This document shows positions 1 to 7,446 of a stretch of DNA of 19,789 nt, piece after piece; the stretch's first letter is position 1, and every line of letters starts with the position of its first letter. A program made the position numbers and the translations under genes. The DNA lies in the NCBI GenBank assembly GCA_934692455.1, contig CAKUTY010000012.1:1-19789 (forward strand), read 5' to 3'. Under the pieces are notes generated by a model, which saw only the letters and a program-made list of their open reading frames with translations, did not search any database and was not told where the DNA came from. This stretch comes from an uncultured Erysipelotrichaceae bacterium. Lineage in GTDB: Bacteria; Bacillota_I; Bacilli_A; Erysipelotrichales; Erysipelotrichaceae.

Positions 1-29
1 ATAGTATTTTCAAATCTTCTATATTCCAT
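1..29 (-). CDS. 5' fragment of a gene leaving the window, possibly PPC/DUF296 domain protein
   Basis: An ATG at 29-27 overlaps the TAA stop of the preceding membrane-protein gene as TAATG, with an AGAAGG ribosome binding site 7 nt upstream. Nine codons are visible, reading MEYRRFENT. From memory this resembles the N-terminus of small bacterial PPC/DUF296 proteins, which commonly begin MEYRxFGNT. Nine residues cannot prove a family. The start site itself is well supported by the ribosome binding site and by the overlap style shared by the other genes of this operon. The rest of the gene lies to the left of the window. Confidence 0.5.
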
Positions 30-649
30 TATTGAGCCTTCTTTCTTCTAGGAGCATGTTTCTGATTAGACAATAACAAGAAACGACCTATTACATAATT
101 TAAGATTATTGTTACTACAAATACAATCACAGTTATATAAACAGGATTATCATTAATCATCATAAATGGATAAGGACCAGTAAAGGTATTAGATACATTA
201 CATACTAACATGATAACTCCATAAATCACTGTAGGAATCAACGCATACCAGATAGTCTTCTTCTTATTTAATCTTCTATCACCCTCAAACATTGTGAAAG
301 AAATAGAAGATACAATTGGACACAATAAATTATTAAACAAATGAGAACCCTTAATAAAACTATCCAAGTAGTTTTCACCTGTTGTAGTTGCTACATAGAA
401 TGTAGCTACTAGTGTTAATACTAAACAGGCAGTACTTACATATCTTAATGCTAAACAAAGGAAAGTTGGTTCCTTTTTAATTAAGACAATAATCACATAC
501 AAAATACTTGCAGTAAGTGTGAACATACCCACATTATCACTGTAGTATAAGAAAGCATTCTTATCTACAATAGAAAAATACAAACCTAAGCCAGCTAATA
601 CTATAAGCACAATATTAGAAGCTAGTGCTAATTTATTATTCTTAGTCAT
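29..649 (-). CDS. Integral membrane protein, Pr6Pr-like
   Basis: This 206-residue protein is strongly hydrophobic, with about six predicted membrane segments (roughly residues 8-25, 40-58, 67-90, 105-120, 134-152 and 170-192). It ends in a basic tail (HAPRRKKAQ) that should lie in the cytoplasm. The order of segments and the conserved-looking YSDNVGMFT and SHLFNNLLCPI stretches recall Pr6Pr/FAR-17a-like membrane proteins of Firmicutes, a family without a firm biochemical role. The start ATG overlaps the mrp stop by 8 bp, so it is probably translated by coupling at the end of the scpA-scpB-mrp operon. No catalytic motif is visible and no function is assigned. Confidence 0.75.
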   Translation of the reverse strand: MTKNNKLALASNIVLIVLAGLGLYFSIVDKNAFLYYSDNVGMFTLTASILYVIIVLIKKEPTFLCLALRYVSTACLVLTLVATFYVATTTGENYLDSFIKGSHLFNNLLCPIVSSISFTMFEGDRRLNKKKTIWYALIPTVIYGVIMLVCNVSNTFTGPYPFMMINDNPVYITVIVFVVTIILNYVIGRFLLLSNQKHAPRRKKAQ

Positions 650-1478
650 TTATAATCCTCTTAGTTAGTTCTTCTAAATAATTACCATCATATTCTTCAA
701 TTTTACCCTCATCAACTAAATTAGCTAATACAGGATCAATTGGAAGCTTAGATACAACATTTAAACCATATTTCTTGGCAATATTTTCAGTATCATCCTC
801 TTTATAAATATTAATCGCATGACCACAGTTATCACACTTTACATAAGCCATATTATCAACAAGGCCAACAATTGGTGTCTTAACCATCTCAGTCATATTA
901 ATAGCCTTGGCAACAACCATAGAAACTAGCTTACTAGGGGTTGTAACCATTACTACCTCATCAACCGGAAGTTGTTGGAAAACAGTCAAGGCAACATCAC
1001 CTGTACCAGGAGGCATATCGATTAATAAATAATCCAATTCACCCCAATGTACCTCACTATAGAATTGACTAATAACACTTGTTAATAAAGCGCCACGCCA
1101 TACGACTGGAGTCTCTTCAGTTTCTAACATCATATTGATAGAAATAGACTTAATACCAGTTTTTGAAACATGAGGGAAAATGCCCTTATCATCACCATAA
1201 ATTTCGCCCTCAAAGCCAAAAGTCTTGGCAATAGATGGGCCAGTAATATCAGAGTCTAAAACACCAACCTTTTTACCAGCCTTAGCAAGTTCAACAGCTA
1301 ATAAAGATGTAACCATTGACTTACCAACGCCACCCTTACCACTTAATACCGCAATAACCTTACCGACACTAGAACCTTCACATAGTTCCAATTTTTTAAT
1401 CTCATGTTTACAATCACCACCACAGCTTTCACAATCGTTTCCGCTGCCACAGTTTTCACAATCACCATTACAACTCAT
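642..1478 (-). CDS. mrp: Mrp/NBP35-family iron-sulfur cluster carrier ATPase
   Basis: A cytosolic P-loop ATPase of the MinD/Mrp class, known as an Fe-S scaffold or carrier that passes clusters to apo-proteins. In the 278 residues the deviant Walker A motif GKGGVGKS lies at 47-54, the switch region around DSDITGPS at 75-82, and Walker B LLIDMPPGTGD at 151-161. The dimer-interface CxxC that binds the bridging cluster is C215-C218 (KCDNCGH). The first 23 residues form a Cys-rich leader with six cysteines (C3, C7, C10, C16, C19, C23). A full AGGAGG ribosome binding site (1487-1492) overlaps the scpB stop codon and fixes the start. It is the third gene of the scpAB operon. Confidence 0.93.
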   Translation of the reverse strand: MSCNGDCENCGSGNDCESCGGDCKHEIKKLELCEGSSVGKVIAVLSGKGGVGKSMVTSLLAVELAKAGKKVGVLDSDITGPSIAKTFGFEGEIYGDDKGIFPHVSKTGIKSISINMMLETEETPVVWRGALLTSVISQFYSEVHWGELDYLLIDMPPGTGDVALTVFQQLPVDEVVMVTTPSKLVSMVVAKAINMTEMVKTPIVGLVDNMAYVKCDNCGHAINIYKEDDTENIAKKYGLNVVSKLPIDPVLANLVDEGKIEEYDGNYLEELTKRIIND

Positions 1479-1490
1479 GTATATTTCCTC

Positions 1491-2042
1491 CTATTCAAAT
1501 AAGTTTTCGTTCTCATCATCACTGTTAAATTCAGGTAAATCAGGTAACTCGTTTAAAGTATATAACTTAAAACTATCCATGAACTCTTCAGTAACCTCAT
1601 ATAATATTGGCTTACCAGGAGCGTCACTTCTCCCAGCTTCCCTAATTAAATTACGAGCCTGCAGTTTCCTTAACATCATATCAGCACCAACACCCCTAAG
1701 CTCTTCAATTTCAACTCTTGTGATTGGTTGCTTATATGCGATAATAGCCAAAGTCTCTAGAGCGCTTTGAGATAAAGTGTTAGGCTTACTAGTATGAAAT
1801 AAAGCTTGGATATAAGGGGCTACTTCTTGTTTAGTAATAAACTTATAGGTCTTACCATAGTTAACCAACTCAATACCAAAGTTTTCATTAGTATATTTAT
1901 TTTGGATACTGTTTAAGATAGCCTCACTATCCTCTATACTCTTGTCTATTACACTTGCAAGTTGTTCAACCTTCAAGCCATCATCACCAACCATATATAA
2001 TAGTCCTTCAACAATAGCTTCAATATTTAAAGTATCACTCAT
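1491..2042 (-). CDS. scpB: Segregation and condensation protein B
   Basis: ScpB forms a dimer of double winged-helix proteins that bridges the kleisin ScpA in the SMC condensin, which organises and separates the chromosome. The conserved core is visible: an N-terminal winged helix (EGLLYMVGDDGLKVEQLA) and the second domain with TLSQSALETLAIIAYKQPITRVEIEELRG around residues 89-117 (written here as known family landmarks), followed by the GRSDAPGKPILYEVT turn. The open frame extends upstream to 2081, but I place the start at 2042. A GAGGTG ribosome binding site lies 6 nt before that ATG, and it overlaps the scpA stop in the usual 8-bp coupled arrangement (ATGAGTGA). The protein is 183 residues with an acidic tail. 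Confidence 0.94.
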   Translation of the reverse strand: MSDTLNIEAIVEGLLYMVGDDGLKVEQLASVIDKSIEDSEAILNSIQNKYTNENFGIELVNYGKTYKFITKQEVAPYIQALFHTSKPNTLSQSALETLAIIAYKQPITRVEIEELRGVGADMMLRKLQARNLIREAGRSDAPGKPILYEVTEEFMDSFKLYTLNELPDLPEFNSDDENENLFE

Positions 2043-2769
2043 TGTTTTCACCTCTTCTAAACCATATTTCATCATTATCATCAGTACTAAATACTAAATA
2101 ATGATCCTTCGCCATATCTAGAATTGCCAAGAAAGTAACAATAACCTCATGCACATTATGACAATCAGATACTAGATTCTCAAAATTAAATGTCTTAGGC
2201 AGAGTAGATAATCTAGACTTAATCTCAAGAATACGATCTTCTGTTGATATTTCCTTAGCAGTTAACTTTGTCTCAATCGGCTTAGACAATTCCATTCTTC
2301 TTAAAACTCTTGTCATCGCCTTTAGTAAATCATAAGGATTACCCTCTAACTTTTGATCATCTACCAAATTATTGGTATTGATAGAATCAATAGATAAAGG
2401 TTTTGCGAATTGTTCCTGTCTTTGATTGAACGCTTCTAACAATTCACTAGATACTTCCTTATACTTTTGATACTCCAACAACCTTCTAACAATTCTTTCC
2501 TTTGGATCTTCTTCATAGTCATCTTCAAGCTCTTCAGTCTTTTTAGGTAACAATTTCTTAGACTTATATTCAATCAAAGTAGCTAGCTCTACAAGATATT
2601 CACTCTCAATCTCAAGTTCTAACTTCTCCATCGTTTGAAGATAATTAATATATTGGTCAGTCAACACTTCCATATCCAAATCAAAGATATCCAATTGTTG
2701 TTCCTTGATAAGATGAAGCATCAAATCAAGAGGACCATCAAATTTTGTTGTCTCTACTGTAAAACTCAT
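2035..2769 (-). CDS. scpA: Segregation and condensation protein A (kleisin)
   Basis: ScpA is the kleisin subunit that links the two SMC heads and binds ScpB. The N-terminal kleisin motif FDGPLDLMLHLIKEQQLDI is at about residues 10-28, a long acidic and helical middle follows, and the C-terminal winged helix that caps the SMC head is recognisable around VTFLAILDMAKDHYLVF. The frame is open to an ATG at 2796, but the start at 2769 (MSFTVETTKFDG) matches the family and gives 244 residues. Neither ATG has a Shine-Dalgarno sequence. A TATAAT box ends only 9 nt before the 2769 ATG, so the mRNA leader may be nearly absent. First gene of the scpA-scpB-mrp operon and divergent from rpiB. Confidence 0.94.
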   Translation of the reverse strand: MSFTVETTKFDGPLDLMLHLIKEQQLDIFDLDMEVLTDQYINYLQTMEKLELEIESEYLVELATLIEYKSKKLLPKKTEELEDDYEEDPKERIVRRLLEYQKYKEVSSELLEAFNQRQEQFAKPLSIDSINTNNLVDDQKLEGNPYDLLKAMTRVLRRMELSKPIETKLTAKEISTEDRILEIKSRLSTLPKTFNFENLVSDCHNVHEVIVTFLAILDMAKDHYLVFSTDDNDEIWFRRGENNE

Positions 2770-2778
2770 AACTAAATC

Positions 2779-2787
2779 ATTATAACA
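2779..2787 (-). promoter_or_regulatory. Candidate extended -10 promoter of scpA
   Basis: On the minus strand TGTTATAAT is a perfect TATAAT with the TGn extension. No good -35 hexamer is visible at 17 nt, which is tolerated by extended -10 promoters. A start about 7 nt downstream would fall near 2772, leaving only a few bases before the scpA ATG. Confidence 0.4.
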
Positions 2788-2803
2788 TATCCCCATTTAC
2801 ACT

Positions 2804-2809
2804 TATAAT
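2804..2809 (+). promoter_or_regulatory. Candidate -10 box of rpiB
   Basis: A TATAAT on the plus strand lies about 20 nt before the rpiB ATG. Its expected start near 2816 would put the GGAGGA ribosome binding site (2817-2822) at the very 5' end of the message. The -35 position holds only a weak match. This box is back to back with the scpA box, about 20 bp away. Confidence 0.35.
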
Positions 2810-2829
2810 GGTGTATGGAGGATGTATAT

Positions 2830-3282
2830 ATGAAAATCGGCATCGCAAACGATCATGCGGCTACTAAAATGAAATTCGAGCTTATCGACTATCTAAAAAG
2901 TAAAGGACATGAAGTTGTAAACTATGGCTTTGACACTGAAGATAGTTGTGACTACCCTATCGCTGGTGAGAAACTTGCCAATGGCATCATGAACGGTGAA
3001 TGTGAAAAAGGTATTGCCATCTGTGGTACAGGTGTTGGCATCTCAATTGCCTGCAACAAAGTAAATGGCATCAGAGCTGGTGTATGTTCAGAAACAAAGA
3101 CTGCTGCTCTTATTAGAGAACACAACAACGCCCAAATTATCGCCTTTGGTGCTAGAATTGTTGATTTAGACACAGCTAAACAATTAGTAGACACATTCCT
3201 AACTACTGACTTCTATGATCCAAACGGAAGACATGCTAGAAGAATTGGCGAATTAAAAGAAATCGAAGAAAGACAAAAATAG
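2830..3282 (+). CDS. rpiB: Ribose-5-phosphate isomerase B
   Basis: RpiB interconverts ribose-5-phosphate and ribulose-5-phosphate in the non-oxidative pentose phosphate pathway. The 150 residues align along their length with E. coli RpiB: D8-H9 near the N-terminus (IANDHA), the catalytic Cys C65 in ICGTGVGISI, the H98-N99 pair that opens the sugar ring, and the C-terminal GRHARR phosphate-binding stretch at 133-138. The catalytic Cys argues for RpiB rather than the LacA/LacB galactose-6-phosphate isomerases, but the family overlaps in substrate range. The frame is open from 2815; the start at 2830 is chosen because GGAGGA lies 7 nt before it. The stop codon lies within the left arm of a terminator. 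Confidence 0.92.
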   Translation: MKIGIANDHAATKMKFELIDYLKSKGHEVVNYGFDTEDSCDYPIAGEKLANGIMNGECEKGIAICGTGVGISIACNKVNGIRAGVCSETKTAALIREHNNAQIIAFGARIVDLDTAKQLVDTFLTTDFYDPNGRHARRIGELKEIEERQK

Positions 3283-3307
3283 AATCTAGTTACTAGATTC
3301 TATTTTT
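3275..3307. terminator. Bidirectional terminator shared by rpiB and the ArsC-like gene
   Basis: A perfect 15-bp inverted repeat (left arm 3275-3289, loop TTA, right arm 3293-3307) carries an A-run on the left and a T-run on the right, so it can act on both strands. The rpiB stop TAG (3280-3282) lies in the left arm and the ArsC-like gene's stop TAG (3293-3295) in the right arm. Confidence 0.9.
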
Positions 3308-3640
3308 CCATTCATCATCTTTAAATCCCACAAGAACAAATTCATCACTTATAAGTAATGGTCTTTTCACCAACATTCCATTAGTCGCTAATAGATGTAA
3401 CTGTTCTTCTTCACTCATAGTCAATAATTTATCTTTAATATTATTGTTCTTATAGACTAAACCACTAGTATTAAAGAATTTCTTAAGTGGTAAACCACTT
3501 CTTTGATACCACTTTTTTAATTCATCATATTTAGGATTATCTTCCACTATATGACGTTCTTCATATTTAATATTATTGTCATCAAGCCATTTTTTAGCCT
3601 TAAGACATGTAGAACACTTTGGATAATATACAAACAACAT
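3293..3640 (-). CDS. ArsC/Spx-family thioredoxin-fold protein
   Basis: A 115-residue thioredoxin-fold protein of the ArsC/Spx/YffB family. The redox motif is C9-S-T-C12 (YPKCSTCLKAKKWLD), followed by the family landmarks SGLPLKKFFNTSG (48-60) and MLVKRPLL (89-96), with R93 and the cis-Pro P94 at the place of the anion-binding site. A CxxC pair fits YffB/YusI-like proteins and also some Spx proteins, but the short length and VGF C-terminus fit the ArsC-like branch better. True arsenate reductase activity is not supported: no ars genes are nearby. An AGAGG ribosome binding site lies 7 nt before the ATG. It is a single gene between two terminators, and its last codons are embedded in the terminator shared with rpiB. 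Confidence 0.85.
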   Translation of the reverse strand: MLFVYYPKCSTCLKAKKWLDDNNIKYEERHIVEDNPKYDELKKWYQRSGLPLKKFFNTSGLVYKNNNIKDKLLTMSEEEQLHLLATNGMLVKRPLLISDEFVLVGFKDDEWKNRI

Positions 3641-3700
3641 AAATAAACCTCTTTTTTAATTATATATTTTTTATCCTTATAAGTTATTATTATAATCACA

Positions 3701-3730
3701 TTAAAAGGCTTCATAAACGAAACCTTTTAA
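3701..3730 (-). terminator. Terminator of the kdgA-kdgK-uxuA-uxuB operon
   Basis: An inverted repeat with 12-nt arms (3701-3712 and 3719-3730) and a 6-nt loop; read on the minus strand it has one G-U pair and ends in CCTTTTAA. It overlaps the uxuB stop codon. There is no long separate U-run after the stem, so efficiency is uncertain. Confidence 0.6.
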
Positions 3731-5289
3731 TTAACAGCTTTATGCAATGTATCTCTAACAGCACCCTTGTCTTTAATTAAATCTTTAAAATAACTTAATA
3801 CCAATTCCGCTAATCCAGCATCATATAGATTAACCCCAAAGATTTTTTCATTTTCTAACAATGGCTTAACACAAGATACATCACTATCACCAAGTTTTAT
3901 ATTTTTAACATAAGGACATACCTCATTTAATAGTGGATCAGGACTTAAGTCAAAATGTTCACCATTATCATCGATTGCCATTAAATATCTTAGCCATCCC
4001 GCAAATACCAAAGGAATCAACTTTAATTCACTCAAATCATAGCCGTTTTTAACATAGGCCTTGATTGTTTCACCAAATCTAATCGCCAACTTTTGTGAAG
4101 TATCACAAGCGATTCTTTGTGGAGTATCTGGCATAAAAGGATTTACAAGTCTTACGTTGATTACAGTATCAATGAATTCCCTAGGATTTAATATCTTTGG
4201 ATCAACCACAACTTTTAAACCTTCTTTATAGCCAATAGTCTTAATTAAGTTAACTAAATCAGCATCCTTCATTTCATCCGCAATCTTTTGATAGCCTAAT
4301 AAACAACCAAATATCGCAAGACTTGTATGCAAAGGATTTAAACAGGTACACACTTTCATTTTCTCTACCTTATCCACTGTTTTTCTATCAGTAAACAAGA
4401 CACCTGCTTTTTCTAAATTTGGTCTACCATTAGGAAACCAATCTTCTATAACTAAATATTCACTCTCTTCTGAATTCACAAAAGGCGCAATATAAGTATT
4501 CTTAGAAGTAACAAGTCCATCAATCCCCTCTATTCCACTTAACATCTCTTTAACATGTTTGTCAGGACGGGGAGTAATCTTATCAATCATAGACCAAGGA
4601 AAAGAAACCTTAGACTTATCATTAACATAATCCACAAAGTCTTTTTCAACCTTATTGTTTTTAGCCCAATTAGTCGCAAAAGCATTCATAGCTTCATATA
4701 ACTTATCACCATTATGAGAACAATTATCAGTACTTACCATCGCAATGGGTTTTTGACCATATAAATATCTTTCATACAAAAGTGAAGCTACTTTTCCTAA
4801 ATAACTTACTGGCTTAGATGGTCCGCTTACAAAATCGTTATTCACACTTTTATTATTTAAAGAATAACCCTTTTCAGTAATGGTAAAGGTAGCCATTTGT
4901 AAAGAATCTTTGGTAAAGATTTCCTTTAATCTATTGATTTGATTCTCATTATCTTCATCAAGAACCAAGCTTTCACAAACAGAAGCGATAAGGCTTTTCG
5001 AAACACTGCCATCAGCCTTTAAAGTAACCAAAATATGACGATTATCATAAGGCCAATACATCTTTTCTACAATCTCATAGTCGTAGCCTTCAGCTACAAT
5101 TAAGCCTCTATCTAGTTCCTTTTCGTTCAATAGTCTTTCGACTATATTGGCATGAAAAGCTCTAAATAAGTTACCGGCTCCAAAATGAATCCAATAAGGA
5201 TTATCATATGTTTTAGTCTTTACTAAATTTAAATCATACTTTGGAATATTAAAATCTTTAAATTCATCTATCGGACTATCTATGCGCAT
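3727..5289 (-). CDS. uxuB: Fructuronate reductase (mannitol dehydrogenase family)
   Basis: A long-chain NAD-dependent mannitol dehydrogenase family enzyme. Because it ends an operon with mannonate dehydratase, KdgK and KdgA, its substrate is most likely D-fructuronate, reduced to D-mannonate. With the start at 5289 it has 520 residues, longer than the E. coli enzyme. Seen in sequence: the nucleotide-binding IHFGAGNLFRAFH near 34-46, STDNCSHNG at about 186-194, WSMIDKITPRPD near 232-243, and a NPLHTSLA motif holding the catalytic N318 and H321. The usual catalytic Lys appears as K312, one residue further from the Asn than in E. coli UxuB. The frame is open to 5316, but GGGAGG lies 12 nt before the 5289 ATG and nothing precedes 5316. 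It overlaps uxuA by 14 bp. Tagaturonate reductase is the main alternative. Confidence 0.85.
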   Translation of the reverse strand: MRIDSPIDEFKDFNIPKYDLNLVKTKTYDNPYWIHFGAGNLFRAFHANIVERLLNEKELDRGLIVAEGYDYEIVEKMYWPYDNRHILVTLKADGSVSKSLIASVCESLVLDEDNENQINRLKEIFTKDSLQMATFTITEKGYSLNNKSVNNDFVSGPSKPVSYLGKVASLLYERYLYGQKPIAMVSTDNCSHNGDKLYEAMNAFATNWAKNNKVEKDFVDYVNDKSKVSFPWSMIDKITPRPDKHVKEMLSGIEGIDGLVTSKNTYIAPFVNSEESEYLVIEDWFPNGRPNLEKAGVLFTDRKTVDKVEKMKVCTCLNPLHTSLAIFGCLLGYQKIADEMKDADLVNLIKTIGYKEGLKVVVDPKILNPREFIDTVINVRLVNPFMPDTPQRIACDTSQKLAIRFGETIKAYVKNGYDLSELKLIPLVFAGWLRYLMAIDDNGEHFDLSPDPLLNEVCPYVKNIKLGDSDVSCVKPLLENEKIFGVNLYDAGLAELVLSYFKDLIKDKGAVRDTLHKAVN

Positions 5290-6346
5290 TTTTGTCAATT
5301 GCCTCCCATAGGCCATTCAAATAAGTAGCGCCCAAGGCTCTATCATATAATCCATAGCCAGGCATCGCTACCTCATCCCAAATCATACGGCCATGATCGG
5401 GTCTGATAGGACCATCAAAACCGATTTCATATAAGGCTTTCATGATCTCGTACATATCAAAATTACCATCACTAGATAAATGAGCTGCCTCTTCAAAGTT
5501 AGTTGGACTAATAAACTTCAAATTACGTACATGCGCAAAATGAATTCTACCTTTCAAACTTCTAATCATATCAGGTAAATCATTATTAAGATTTGTACCA
5601 TATGAGCCAGAACAGAAAGTAACGCCATTATGTGGATCATCAACCATCTTCATAAGACGCAAGATATTTTCTTTATTAATAATGATTCTAGGTAGTCCAA
5701 ACACACTCCAAGCAGGATCATCAGGATGAATAGCCATCTTGATATCATACTTATTACATACAGGCATGATTCTCTCTAAAAAATACTTTAAATTTTCAAA
5801 TAGTTTTTCAGAATCAACATCCTTATATAATTCAAACAACTCCTTAACATGGGCTAAACGATCAGGTTCCCAACCAGGCATAACAGTACCATTCATATCA
5901 CCCGAAATAGCATCAAACATCTTGCTTGGATCAAGCTTATCTACGGCTTCTTGAGTATAAGCTAAAACAGTAGAACCATCCTCTCTCACTCTAGCAAGCT
6001 CAGTTCTAGTCCAATCAAATACTGGCATAAAGTTATAACAAACCAAATGAATGTCTTCTTGTCCCAAGTTAACAAGCGTCTTGATATAGTTGTCAATATA
6101 AAAGTCTCTATCAGCTAATCCAGCCTTAATAGAATCATGTACATTAACACTTTCAATACCTGAAAGTCTTAAACCACTAGCTTCTATTTCTTCCTTTAAG
6201 GCATGAATAGCCTCTTTTGACCAAACATCGCCAGGTTTAGTGTCATATAAAGTTGATATGACACCAGTAACACCAGGGATCTGTCTAATTTGTTTCAAAG
6301 TAACGGTATCGAATTTACTTCCATACCATCTTAATGTCATTTCCAT
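5276..6346 (-). CDS. uxuA: D-mannonate dehydratase
   Basis: Metal-dependent TIM-barrel enzyme that removes water from D-mannonate to give 2-keto-3-deoxy-D-gluconate. The 356 residues match the family's length. The N-terminus MTLRWYGSKFDTVTLKQIRQIPGV is family-typical (MTLRWYG at 3-9). The expected metal ligands are present: H207 (AIHPDDPAW), C245 (FCSGSYG), H272 (FAHVRN) and D317 (RPDHGR). Two start codons are possible, 6346 or the ATG two codons on; the first is kept because the 2-nt gap from the kdgK stop suits coupling. The third gene of the uronate operon, it overlaps uxuB by 14 bp. Confidence 0.95.
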   Translation of the reverse strand: MEMTLRWYGSKFDTVTLKQIRQIPGVTGVISTLYDTKPGDVWSKEAIHALKEEIEASGLRLSGIESVNVHDSIKAGLADRDFYIDNYIKTLVNLGQEDIHLVCYNFMPVFDWTRTELARVREDGSTVLAYTQEAVDKLDPSKMFDAISGDMNGTVMPGWEPDRLAHVKELFELYKDVDSEKLFENLKYFLERIMPVCNKYDIKMAIHPDDPAWSVFGLPRIIINKENILRLMKMVDDPHNGVTFCSGSYGTNLNNDLPDMIRSLKGRIHFAHVRNLKFISPTNFEEAAHLSSDGNFDMYEIMKALYEIGFDGPIRPDHGRMIWDEVAMPGYGLYDRALGATYLNGLWEAIDKNAHR

Positions 6347-6348
6347 AA

Positions 6349-7446
6349 TTATCTCTTTACACGTGCACCAGCACCTGACATAACTGCTTCAACTTCCTTT
6401 AAAGAAGCCATAGAAGTGTCACCAGGTGTTGTCATTGCCAAAGCACCATGTGCAGCACCATAGTTAACGCAAGTTAATGGATCGTGGCCTGTGATTAAGC
6501 CATATACAAGACCTGAGGCAAAAGAATCACCGCCACCAACTCTATCTAATATTTCTAGATCCTTATAATCATTAGCCTTATAAATTTCACCATCAGCCCA
6601 CATAATTGCAGACCAATCATTTACAGTAGCTGTCTTAACAGTTCTTAATGTAGTAGCTACAGCCTTAAAATTTGGATAAGTCTTAGCTGCTTCATTAATC
6701 ATCTTTTTATAACCATCAAGATTTAAGGTCTTAAGATTTTCATCATTACCCTCAATCTCAAAACCAAGACATGCAGTAAAATCTTCTTCATTACCAATCA
6801 TGACATCAACATACTTTGCGATCTCTTTATTAACTTCCCTTGCTTTTTCTAGACCTCCTATTGCACTCCACATGCTTGGACGATAATTTAAGTCATATGA
6901 AACAATTGTTCCATATTTTTTAGCAGTTTTAATCGCATCGATAACAGTTTGACAACTTACACTTGAAATAGCTGCATAAATACCACCAGTATGTAACCAA
7001 CGAACACCTAAAGTGCCAAAGATATAGTCAAAGTCAAAGTCTTCACTAGTAGCCTTAGAAATAGCTGTATTAGCTCTATCTGAACAGCCAACAGCACCTC
7101 TAATACCATAGCCTCTTTCAGTAAAGTTCAAACCATTACGGCAAGTTCTACCAATGCCATCAGTTTTCATCATCTTGATTAATTTTGTAGAAACACCACC
7201 TTGTTCAACAAAATCTACTAATAACTTACCTACTTCATTATCCGCAAAAGCAGTAATAACACCAGTATCTAAGCCAAAGCACTTATGAAGGCCTCTAACG
7301 ACATTATATTCGCCACCGCCTTCCCAAGCTTTAAAAGATCTAGCGGTTCTGATTCTACCCTCACCTGGATCTAGTCTTAACATGATTTCACCAAGTGAAA
7401 CCGCATCAAACATACATTCTTCTTTAGGTCTTAAATTTAGATTCAT
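6349..7446 (-). CDS. kdgK: 2-keto-3-deoxygluconate kinase (PfkB family)
   Basis: A ribokinase/PfkB sugar kinase that phosphorylates 2-keto-3-deoxygluconate to KDPG with ATP. The first PfkB signature is around EGGGEYNVVRGLHKCFG (42-58), and the second, DRVGGGDSFASG (301-312), holds the catalytic base D307 and the anion hole. At 365 residues it is longer than E. coli KdgK (about 310). The extra length includes an N-terminal MNLNLRPKEEC extension before the first strand. From memory, close Firmicutes homologues carry a similar LRPKEEC leader, so the 7446 start is preferred over the internal ATG at 7413. The ATG overlaps the kdgA stop (TAATG), and AGAGG lies close upstream. Specificity is inferred from the operon; other hexose acids are possible. 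Confidence 0.88.
   Translation of the reverse strand: MNLNLRPKEECMFDAVSLGEIMLRLDPGEGRIRTARSFKAWEGGGEYNVVRGLHKCFGLDTGVITAFADNEVGKLLVDFVEQGGVSTKLIKMMKTDGIGRTCRNGLNFTERGYGIRGAVGCSDRANTAISKATSEDFDFDYIFGTLGVRWLHTGGIYAAISSVSCQTVIDAIKTAKKYGTIVSYDLNYRPSMWSAIGGLEKAREVNKEIAKYVDVMIGNEEDFTACLGFEIEGNDENLKTLNLDGYKKMINEAAKTYPNFKAVATTLRTVKTATVNDWSAIMWADGEIYKANDYKDLEILDRVGGGDSFASGLVYGLITGHDPLTCVNYGAAHGALAMTTPGDTSMASLKEVEAVMSGAGARVKR

Noticed and set aside
1225..1770. 181-codon open frame on the plus strand
   Set aside because: It lies antisense across mrp and scpB, both with clear motifs, has Ser/Leu/Pro-rich shadow composition and no similarity to a known family.
2830..3282. Galactose-6-phosphate isomerase subunit (LacA/LacB)
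   Set aside because: It is a single gene with the catalytic Cys of RpiB; LacA and LacB occur as an adjacent pair with tagatose genes.
3293..3640. True arsenate reductase
   Set aside because: No arsR, arsB or related genes are nearby, and the CxxC motif with SGLPLKKFFNTSG fits the uncharacterised ArsC-like/Spx-like branch.
3727..5289. Mannitol dehydrogenase for mannitol catabolism
   Set aside because: The family includes mannitol enzymes, but the operon contains mannonate dehydratase, KdgK and KdgA, which point to fructuronate.
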